Positions 1-5,341 of a stretch of DNA of 6,247 bases are shown here, one piece after another (position 1 is the stretch's first letter; each line of letters starts with the position of its first letter). A model generated the notes under the pieces. It saw nothing but the letters and a program-made list of their open reading frames with translations, was not told where the DNA came from and did not search any database. Origin of the DNA: Woeseiaceae bacterium (GTDB taxonomy: Bacteria; Pseudomonadota; Gammaproteobacteria; Steroidobacterales; Woeseiaceae); assembly GCA_022615525.1 (NCBI GenBank), contig JAKEGN010000282.1, positions 1 to 6,247 of the forward strand. Direction: 5' to 3'. A program made the position numbers and the translations under genes.

Positions 1-1
1 C

Positions 2-529
2 TGGGTATTCCCGCTGTGCGTACTGCTCGCGTACCTGGTGCTGTCGGCGCAGTACGAGAGCTGGAGCTTGCCGCTCGCGGTAATACTGATCGTGCCGATG
101 GTGTTGCTGTCTGCGATTGCCGGTATCTGGCTGACCGGAGGCGACAACAACATCTTCACGCAGATAGGGCTCATCGTGCTGGTGGGTCTCGCCTGCAAGA
201 ACGCGATCCTGATCGTCGAATTCGCGCGTGACGGCGAGGCCCAGGGGGCTTCCGCCTGGGATGCGGTCATCGAAGCCTGCAGGTTGCGACTGCGGCCGAT
301 ACTCATGACCTCCCTTGCCTTCATCATGGGCGTCACGCCGTTGGTTTTCTCCAGCGGAGCCGGCGCGGAGATGCGCCATGCCATGGGACTCGCGGTATTC
401 GCGGGCATGATAGGCGTGACGATATTCGGCCTGTTGTTGACGCCTGTTTTCTATCTCGTCATTCGCCGGCTGACGCAGCGATTTCAGCGCACCGGCGAGG
501 CGGGCGATGCCGTGCCGGATGCGGCCTGA
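2..529 (+). CDS. RND (AcrB/HAE1-type) efflux permease, C-terminal part
   Basis: This is the 3' end of a proton-driven inner-membrane efflux pump of the hydrophobe/amphiphile RND family; the start lies outside the window. The visible 175 residues correspond to roughly the last 170 of about 1,040 in AcrB. They contain the signature YESWSLPLAVILIVP, then the helix with GLACKNAILIVEFA, then RLRLRPILMTSLAF, and a last helix ending LTPVFYLVIRR. The lysine at 197-199, the arginine at 287-289 and the threonine at 308-310 match the AcrB proton-relay residues K940, R971 and T978, so the proton path looks intact in the part seen; the TM4 aspartates are out of view. The protein ends in a short hydrophilic tail, as usual. 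It is followed after about 19 bases by an outer membrane factor gene on the same strand, which is the normal order for such pumps. The family is certain; the substrate cannot be told. Confidence 0.95.
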   Translation, partial: WVFPLCVLLAYLVLSAQYESWSLPLAVILIVPMVLLSAIAGIWLTGGDNNIFTQIGLIVLVGLACKNAILIVEFARDGEAQGASAWDAVIEACRLRLRPILMTSLAFIMGVTPLVFSSGAGAEMRHAMGLAVFAGMIGVTIFGLLLTPVFYLVIRRLTQRFQRTGEAGDAVPDAA

Positions 530-548
530 GCGGAATCCGGTGCACACG

Positions 549-884
549 ATGAAAACACTGAACGGCAAAGCCGAAGCAATGACGGCACGCAGCTCAGCGG
601 CAACAACCCTGCTGTTGCTTCTCATGCTGTCCGCCTGCGCCGTCGGCCCGAAGTACGAAGCGCCGCAGACGGCGGACGCGGAAATTGCGATCGCAACAGA
701 CGCAAGTCTCGACACGGCCAGCTTCGAGGCAGCGTGGTGGCGCCAGTTTGGAGACCCGGTGCTGGACGATCTCGTGAGCCGCGCGCTCGAAGAGGCGGAA
801 CTCAATATCGATGTCGTGGCTATCTACAAAGCCCTCGGAGGCGGCTGGGAGGCGGCCCCCGACCCGCTGGCGTCCCTGCAATGA
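549..884 (+). pseudogene. RND outer membrane factor lipoprotein (OprM/NodT family), internally deleted remnant
   Basis: This should encode the TolC/OprM-type outer membrane channel of the upstream RND pump, but the open frame is only 111 codons where the family has about 460-500. Residues 1-30 form a lipoprotein signal with lipobox LSAC (Cys30). CAVGPKYEAP and WWRQFGDPVLDDLV then match the OprM N-terminus, with Trp63-Trp64 and the first helix up to about residue 86. The sequence then jumps without a frame break to VAIYKALGGGWE, the characteristic extreme C-terminus of NodT-family proteins. The joint lies at about 810-821. Both coiled-coil hairpins and all barrel strands are missing, so no channel can form. 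A second start at 579 would give a shorter, also normal, signal peptide; neither start has a good ribosome site. The frame is uninterrupted, so a lipoprotein stub could still be made. I call it a remnant because of the missing core; an assembly collapse is the main alternative. Confidence 0.82.
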
Positions 885-985
885 GCGGCGATGATCGTAA
901 CCAGGAGATCGAGACCGGGGTGATCATCCTCGGCGCCGCATACCTCGCGGCCATTCTCGCCCTGATGTTCTGGATAGGCGGCTGA
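881..985 (+). CDS. Small single-pass membrane protein (34 aa), unknown function
   Basis: This is a 34-residue frame whose ATG overlaps the stop of the outer membrane factor gene (ATGA at 881-884), a classic arrangement for translational coupling. The first twelve residues are polar and charged (MSGDDRNQEIET), followed by a continuous hydrophobic helix of about 20 residues (VIILGAAYLAAILALMFWI) and a short glycine tail. This predicts one membrane span with the acidic end probably cytoplasmic. I do not recognise a family. Small membrane proteins that bind RND pumps exist (AcrZ, 49 aa, in E. coli), and position at the end of a pump operon makes that sort of role imaginable, but no sequence likeness to AcrZ is evident. 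Small subunits of sodium symporters were considered because a symporter gene lies 18 bases away, but it is convergent. It is too short for default gene-finding cut-offs; the overlap and the clean helix are the evidence that it is real. Confidence 0.55.
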   Translation: MSGDDRNQEIETGVIILGAAYLAAILALMFWIGG

Positions 986-1003
986 GTTCACCGCACGAGG
1001 GTG

Positions 1004-2500
1004 TCACTTCGTGATGAAGTCCCGCCAGTCACTCTCCCTGGGCTGCGCCGACAAGAGACTCACGATGACCAGGGTCGTAACCGACACTATGACGGCGGGA
1101 ATGGCGATGTAGTCCGTGTCCATCGGGAAGACCAGGCCAAGCACGTTCAATGGCTCGGCGCTGTCCTTGACGACGGAGTTCAGGGCCGCGATGGTGATAA
1201 CCGTCAGCATGCCCGATGCGATCGAAGCCACGCCGGCAACGCGCGTTACCCGCTTCCAGAAGAATGCTGCAAGCAAAGCGGGCGCGAGCGAGGCGCCGAT
1301 CATCGTGTAGGAGATGAGCGCCATCTCCAGGATCGTCTCGAACTGGCTCATCATGAGGTATGCGAGGACGCCGATGCCGATTATGCAGCCGCGCTGCAGC
1401 CAGACTATCTGAGACTGCGTCGCGTTCTTGTAAAAGAATGCATGGAATATGTCGCGCGTGACATTCGTCGAGGTCACCATCAGGAAGGTGTTACCGGTCG
1501 AAATGATGATAGCTGCACCGGCGGCGAGCAACAGCGAACCGATGATGACGGGCAACTGCTCGTAGCCGATGCGCAGGATGATTTCCTCGGCCATCGCGCG
1601 ATTGATGCTGCCGTCGGCGAAAAAGAAGCGCGGATCGTCCGCGTAAATCGCAAAGCCGACCAGCGCAATGGACATCATCAGCGTCTCGATCAGCACGACG
1701 CCGATGAACATGCCCATTACCGCCTGCCTCGCGCTTTTCTCGTCCCTGGCGGAAGAAAACTTCTGGTACATGCTGCTTTCGCTCAACAACAGCAAGAATG
1801 TCGGCAGGGTGATACCGATTACCCAGAAGAAATCGTGCCCACCCATGATCGACAGGTGCGCCGGTTCCGCCTGCTGGATGGTCGCTATCACCTCGCCGAA
1901 GCCGCCGTGTGCGGCAATTGCAAACGGCAAGGTAACCGCCATTGCGAGCAGCATGATGGAGCCGTTGAATATGTCGATGGCAACGATCGACACCATGCCG
2001 GCCAGCACAGTGAAGCCGATGATCAGGATCGCCGCGAAGATCATCCCGGTCTCGGGCGTGATGGCCCCCTCGGACAGGATCGAAATGAATCGTCCACCGC
2101 CTTTGAACTGGTAACCGGCGATGACCATGTAGGCGACGATGATCGCAATCGTGCCCAGCACTTTGGCAAGCTGGCTGTAACGTTTTTCGAGAAGGTCGGT
2201 AAGCGTGTACTGGGCAATGCGGCGCACACGTGCGGCAATCAGGTAGACGATCAGGATGCCGACCCAGGCACCGGCCGAGAACCAAAGTTCGGAAATGCCG
2301 GTGCGAAAGGTGAGTCCGGCGGTGCCAAACAGGCTGCCGGAGCCTATCCATGTGCACACCAGGGTCGCCACCAGCATGTATACGGGCACCTGCCGCCCGG
2401 CAACCATAAAGTCGTCCGCGGACTGGACCGCCCTGGTCTTGTAGACGCTGATGCCCAGCAGGGCAAGTACATAGAGCGTGACGATGGCGATATAGATCAT
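1004..2500 (-). CDS. Sodium:solute symporter (SSS/SSF family)
   Basis: This is a complete 498-residue inner-membrane symporter of the LeuT-fold SSS family (relatives: PutP, PanF, SglT), which imports a solute with sodium. The length is usual for the family. The sequence is almost entirely hydrophobic, consistent with about 13 membrane helices. Recognisable parts are the first helix (residues 1-20), the loop SADDFMVAGRQVP, the second-helix motif TWIGSGSLFGTAGLTF (residues 50-65), and the segment STGNTFLMVTSTNVTRDIF (334-352), which aligns with the sodium-site helix and following loop of PutP-like transporters. The C-terminus is charged and short. The start at 2500 places the first helix directly at the N-terminus, as in relatives; only a weak GGA lies upstream. 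The gene follows the sulfotransferase by 108 bases on the same strand, so it may have its own promoter, and it is convergent with the efflux operon. The substrate cannot be predicted. The whole gene is also open on the antisense strand, which I regard as a shadow. Confidence 0.93.
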   Translation of the reverse strand: MIYIAIVTLYVLALLGISVYKTRAVQSADDFMVAGRQVPVYMLVATLVCTWIGSGSLFGTAGLTFRTGISELWFSAGAWVGILIVYLIAARVRRIAQYTLTDLLEKRYSQLAKVLGTIAIIVAYMVIAGYQFKGGGRFISILSEGAITPETGMIFAAILIIGFTVLAGMVSIVAIDIFNGSIMLLAMAVTLPFAIAAHGGFGEVIATIQQAEPAHLSIMGGHDFFWVIGITLPTFLLLLSESSMYQKFSSARDEKSARQAVMGMFIGVVLIETLMMSIALVGFAIYADDPRFFFADGSINRAMAEEIILRIGYEQLPVIIGSLLLAAGAAIIISTGNTFLMVTSTNVTRDIFHAFFYKNATQSQIVWLQRGCIIGIGVLAYLMMSQFETILEMALISYTMIGASLAPALLAAFFWKRVTRVAGVASIASGMLTVITIAALNSVVKDSAEPLNVLGLVFPMDTDYIAIPAVIVSVTTLVIVSLLSAQPRESDWRDFITK

Positions 2501-2608
2501 AGATTTATGTCCGTGGGTCGCGTTGCGATTGTCGACTTCTCGTATTCAGTACTTGCTGCCTGGGCAACGGCTGCGCAGAGAGCAAACCGCCCTCCGGGTG
2601 GGGTGACC

Positions 2609-3400
2609 TCATGCATAACCGAGCACAGCGCGTAATCCCGGCGCTGCATAATTGACGAGTTCCTTCTGGCGCTCTGGCAATTCGTCCGGAATGCTGAACC
2701 GGCCGTCTCCGGCAAGGTTCTCCCTCGCGGTGCCGCTTTGCTCACGATCGGACCCGATGCGTACGCGCTCCCGCCAGTCGTCCGGGAGTGAGGAGATTCC
2801 ACAGTTCCTCAGCAGTGCCTCGAAGTAGTTCTTGGCATCTTGCGTATCCGGGTTCGTTGCGTGTAGCAGCAGATCCTCCATGTGCAAGAGCGTTGCTTTG
2901 GTGCCAAGCCAGGACACGGCGTTATGCGTAAATATCTCGTGCAGCGTCGGTGCTTTCTTGTGTATGCCGAAGATCATCATGTTGAGGATCTCGTCGACCG
3001 ATACACTGCCGCCCTTGAGGTGTTCGAGGGCTCCTTGAAACGTGTCTGAAAGGAAGAACCGCGCCCTGGCCAGTACCCGGCTGTAGGGATCGCGTACCAG
3101 TATGATGTGATGCACGTGACGGAGCACGATCGCGGAATCGTCGGAAAACAACAGGTGCCCCCAGCTCAGCCAGGGCATGGCCTGGGAAAAAGCAGCCTGG
3201 TGCTGCCGTAGTATCGGGTACTGAATGAATGCCTGGTGATACTGCTGGTCGACCGGCACGAACATGCGCATGACATTGCGGATCAGGTGCGTGCCGCATT
3301 TCGGGACACTATTCAGGAACACCGGCTCGAGCAAAGGGACCTGAGTGAACCTGGAATTCAGCTCATTCAGATTGTCTCCCCTGGCAACGATAGTCGGCAA
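2609..3400 (-). CDS. Sulfotransferase family protein
   Basis: This is a PAPS-dependent sulfotransferase-type enzyme of about 263 residues, which would move a sulfuryl group from PAPS to an unknown acceptor. Near the N-terminus VFLNSVPKCGTHLIRN holds the 5'-phosphosulfate loop (PKCGTH, counterpart of PKSGTTW), following a beta strand as expected. About 65 residues further on, IILVRDPYSRVLARA is the 3'-phosphate-binding motif with its Arg; the usual Ser eight residues later is Ala here. The C-terminal part (RIGSDREQSG..., then LPERQKELVNYAAPGLRAVLGY) resembles the end of the domain. No signal peptide or membrane span is seen, so it is probably cytoplasmic. I chose the TTG at 3400 because GGAG lies 7 bases upstream and because the longer GTG start at 3427 falls inside the stem of a strong terminator. 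It lies just downstream of the receptor remnant and 108 bases before the symporter. The family is firm; the substrate is unknown. Confidence 0.85.
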   Translation of the reverse strand: MPTIVARGDNLNELNSRFTQVPLLEPVFLNSVPKCGTHLIRNVMRMFVPVDQQYHQAFIQYPILRQHQAAFSQAMPWLSWGHLLFSDDSAIVLRHVHHIILVRDPYSRVLARARFFLSDTFQGALEHLKGGSVSVDEILNMMIFGIHKKAPTLHEIFTHNAVSWLGTKATLLHMEDLLLHATNPDTQDAKNYFEALLRNCGISSLPDDWRERVRIGSDREQSGTARENLAGDGRFSIPDELPERQKELVNYAAPGLRAVLGYA

Positions 3401-3407
3401 AACCCTG

Positions 3408-3411
3408 CTCC
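3408..3411 (-). promoter_or_regulatory. Ribosome binding site deciding the sulfotransferase start
   Basis: GGAG on the minus strand lies 7 bases before the TTG at 3400, immediately after the T tract of the preceding terminator. It supports the TTG as start over the upstream GTG at 3427, whose own AGGGA-like site would be locked in the terminator stem. A still shorter start at an internal TTG just before the first beta strand is possible but has no visible ribosome site. Confidence 0.45.
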
Positions 3412-3446
3412 AAAAAAATGCCGGCACCAGGTCCCTGGTGCCGGCA
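3412..3446 (-). terminator. Rho-independent terminator of the TonB-dependent receptor gene
   Basis: On the minus strand, TGCCGGCACCAGG (3446-3434) pairs perfectly with CCTGGTGCCGGCA (3431-3419). This makes a 13-base-pair GC-rich stem, in practice 11-12 pairs with a tetraloop, followed at once by seven T residues (3418-3412). It sits 25 bases after the receptor stop codon at 3471. It is a textbook intrinsic terminator. It also lies directly in front of the sulfotransferase, with no room for a separate promoter between them, so it may work as a partial terminator or attenuator for that gene. Confidence 0.93.
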
Positions 3447-3470
3447 CTGAATCTAGCAAATTGCTGCCGA

Positions 3471-5045
3471 TTACTCGAAAGTTTTGGTCACATTAAGGAA
3501 GAAACGCCTTCCGAGAGGGTCATACTGCGAAGCCAACAGCGCATTTCCGACCATCTGATACTCGCTCGGGCTTGCCTGCACGGCGGTCAACTGCGGCGAC
3601 TCCTTGTCGAATGCATTCGCGATACCGCCAAGGACAACCAGCTGGTTGGCAAACTCATAAGAGACCGAGAACGAATGGTAGGTCTCTGCGTCAGTGCCCA
3701 GCACCGCGTCATAGTTGACGCCGCGATACGTGACAAAGTTGCGACCGAACGACTCCGCGCTCGACGACGTGCCTATGTAGTCCATACCCCAGTAAGCCTG
3801 CCAGCTGTTGCGCTGAAACGTGACGTTCGACTCGCCGACCCACTCCGGATCGCCGACGCGGCCGTTCAGATCCTGCGAGGTGTCTTCGAACAGGGCCTGG
3901 ACATCCTCTACCTGCCGGGTGGCTTTCAGGTCTATCGTGAAATTGCCGAACTGCAGGTCCGTTATGTAACGCAAGGCAAAATCGTAACCCCGGTTTCGCT
4001 GCCGGGCGATGTTGATGAAGCTGTCCCTGACGTTATCGATGCCGTCGTTGATGCTGCTGCGATCGAATAGCTGGCACAACGGTTCCGTATTGCCGAAAGC
4101 GAATCCGAAATCGGATTCGTAACAGCTTGCAATAATCTGCGCGCCACCGAGCTGATCGATTTCATCGAGTACTTCAATATCGAAGTAGTCTACAGAGACA
4201 CTGAGATTCGCGAACTCGGGTTGCCAGATCAGGCCTATGGTCTGCGAAGTCGAAGTCTCGGCCTCCAGAAGGCCTGCACCGCCGCCGGTGAATACCGTAG
4301 GTGTGATCGTGCCGCCCGTATAGTCGGGGGGCAGGCCGGCCGGGTCCGCGATACAGTTCTGGTAGACGTTGTTCGAGATCGCTCCATTCTGGAAGTTCTG
4401 CTCGTATTGAATGCAGGGATCGGATCTTTGGCTGATATTGCTGGTCTGATCGGCAAGGTGCAGTTCGTACAGAGCCGGCGAGCGGAACGATGTGCCTCGA
4501 TTCGCGCGCAGTCGCATCGACGGCAGGAACTGCCAGTTTATTCCGGCTTTCCACGTGGTATCACTGCCATACGAATCCACGTCCGTGTACCGCGCTGACG
4601 CGTTAAGGGTGAGGTTCTGGAAACCCGGCCTGTCGGCCAGCAAGGGAACGTCGACCTCGCCAAACACCGCGTACGTCGTGTCGTCGCCTGTCGTAATGCC
4701 CGCCGCATCGTCCAGCCAGGAATTGCTCTCGCCGGTGACCGGGTCGTAGGTAATGTGTCCGGGCGTACCGGTAATTTCATCCTCGCGGTAATGCAGGCCC
4801 GCGGCAACACTCAGAGGGCCGCCGGGATTGGCGAACTGCTGCAAAGCTGGCAGTTTGGTTGGATGCGTATGGCGGAAATCGGGGTCGAAGACCAGGCTGA
4901 TCGTCTGCGTATCCCGGTGGACCTCGTAGCGCTGTTGCCGGAACGCTTCTGAGCGCCATTGCGAGTCGGGGACGTCCAGGACCTTTTGTTTCAGCTCGGT
5001 GACATCCAGTATGGCGATGCGGGTGAAGTTACCTGGAAAATTCAT
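3471..5045 (-). CDS. Truncated TonB-dependent receptor (C-terminal barrel) with a fused oxygenase-like N-terminus
   Basis: This 524-residue open frame is in two parts. From about residue 74 (GGPLSVAAGLHYREDEI) to the end it is the C-terminal half of a TonB-dependent outer membrane receptor. Typical stretches are VFGEVDVPLLADRP, LTLNASARYTDV, WKAGINW, NRGTSFRSPALYEL, paired loop cysteines, GIANAFDKESP, and a terminal strand with an aromatic next to the end (KTFE). Whole receptors of this kind have about 900-1,000 residues; the signal peptide, TonB box, plug domain and first barrel strands are absent. Residues 1-71 (MNFPGNFTRIAILDV..., then YEVHRDTQTISLVFD and RHTHPTKLPALQQF) do not belong to a receptor. 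They resemble the N-terminus of aspartyl-hydroxylase/2-oxoglutarate oxygenase-like proteins, a weaker assignment. The joint is near 4820-4838. The frame runs on upstream to 5177, but those 44 residues are Pro/Ala-rich and look non-coding, so I start at the ATG at 5045. Without a signal peptide the barrel cannot reach the outer membrane, so it is probably non-functional. Confidence 0.8.
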   Translation of the reverse strand: MNFPGNFTRIAILDVTELKQKVLDVPDSQWRSEAFRQQRYEVHRDTQTISLVFDPDFRHTHPTKLPALQQFANPGGPLSVAAGLHYREDEITGTPGHITYDPVTGESNSWLDDAAGITTGDDTTYAVFGEVDVPLLADRPGFQNLTLNASARYTDVDSYGSDTTWKAGINWQFLPSMRLRANRGTSFRSPALYELHLADQTSNISQRSDPCIQYEQNFQNGAISNNVYQNCIADPAGLPPDYTGGTITPTVFTGGGAGLLEAETSTSQTIGLIWQPEFANLSVSVDYFDIEVLDEIDQLGGAQIIASCYESDFGFAFGNTEPLCQLFDRSSINDGIDNVRDSFINIARQRNRGYDFALRYITDLQFGNFTIDLKATRQVEDVQALFEDTSQDLNGRVGDPEWVGESNVTFQRNSWQAYWGMDYIGTSSSAESFGRNFVTYRGVNYDAVLGTDAETYHSFSVSYEFANQLVVLGGIANAFDKESPQLTAVQASPSEYQMVGNALLASQYDPLGRRFFLNVTKTFE

Positions 5046-5341
5046 CGATTTGCAAAGTCTGTCAGTGGTGAGTGTTTCTACAGCGTACACGGGCGCCGCA
5101 GCCGGGTCACCAGAGGCCGGGCGGGCTGCTGGCGGGCAACCGCCAGGAGTCGCGGCGAAAGGCACTTCGCCAGACAAAGCTTTTTAGACCCATTCCAGGG
5201 CCCTGACAATACCCGGGTTCCGTGCAACGAATCCGGAAACGATCGTCTAAGCTATTTGTTCGACCGGAATGCGATGCGACCATATCTGCTCCTGGCTCGA
5301 GCCGATCATTGATACCAATAATGCGCACAGGCATCGAAGGC
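5046..5341. other. Divergent intergenic region
   Basis: This is the stretch of about 296 bases between the minus-strand receptor remnant and the plus-strand adaptor gene. Promoters for both should lie here, but I see no convincing -35/-10 pair; TTGTTC (5256-5261) and CATATC (5281-5286) are 19 bases apart and weak. It holds two adjacent hairpins (5129-5171) and short palindromes CAGGGCCCTG (5196-5205) and ACCCGGGT (5211-5218). The minus-strand frame remains open as far as 5177, but its amino acid content looks unselected. No tRNA or other RNA gene is recognised. Confidence 0.5.
5129..5171 (+). other. Two tandem hairpins in the leader region
   Basis: CTGGCGG (5129-5135) and CCGCCAG (5140-5146) form a perfect 7-pair stem closed by GCAA, a GNRA-type tetraloop when read on the plus strand. 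Seven bases later GGCGAA (5154-5159) pairs with TTCGCC (5166-5171) around a six-base loop. No T tract follows directly (TTTTT is at 5181-5185, nine bases past the second stem), so it is not a normal terminator. It could be a structured leader of the adaptor mRNA, or of the oxygenase/receptor mRNA on the other strand, or chance in GC-rich sequence. Confidence 0.3.

Noticed and set aside
985..1004. Shared bidirectional terminator between the convergent efflux operon and symporter
   Set aside because: Only a four-pair stem (TCAC-TTC-GTGA) is seen and no T tract on either strand.
2539..2567. Possible symporter promoter on the minus strand (TTGCCC, 17 bases, TACGAG)
   Set aside because: The spacing is right, but the -10 matches consensus at only three of six positions; expected by chance in this length.
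2587..2601. Possible terminator after the sulfotransferase (CCACCC-GGA-GGGCGG on the minus strand, then TTTGCTCTCT)
   Set aside because: The stem is only six positions with an A-C mismatch and the T tract is interrupted; too weak to call.
1001..2635. A 544-codon open frame on the plus strand opposite the symporter
   Set aside because: Its product is crowded with His, Asp, Arg and Gln, has no hydrophobic core or recognisable domain, and mirrors the symporter gene exactly; it is a GC-driven antisense shadow.
2497..2802. A 101-codon minus-strand frame ending in ATGA overlap with the symporter start
   Set aside because: Most of it overlaps the sulfotransferase in another frame and it shows no domain or hydrophobic pattern; the stop overlap looks accidental.
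5046..5177. N-terminal extension of the receptor remnant (44 extra residues to 5177)
   Set aside because: It is Pro/Ala/Gly-rich, is not a signal peptide, and precedes a natural N-terminus (MNFPGNFTRIAILDV) at 5045; it also contains the tandem hairpins.
5196..5218. Short palindromes CAGGGCCCTG and ACCCGGGT
   Set aside because: They are isolated, of restriction-site type, unrelated to each other and without repeat copies nearby; no regulator site can be assigned.
5256..5286. Possible adaptor promoter (TTGTTC, 19 bases, CATATC)
   Set aside because: The spacing is long and the hexamer matches modest; no transcription evidence.
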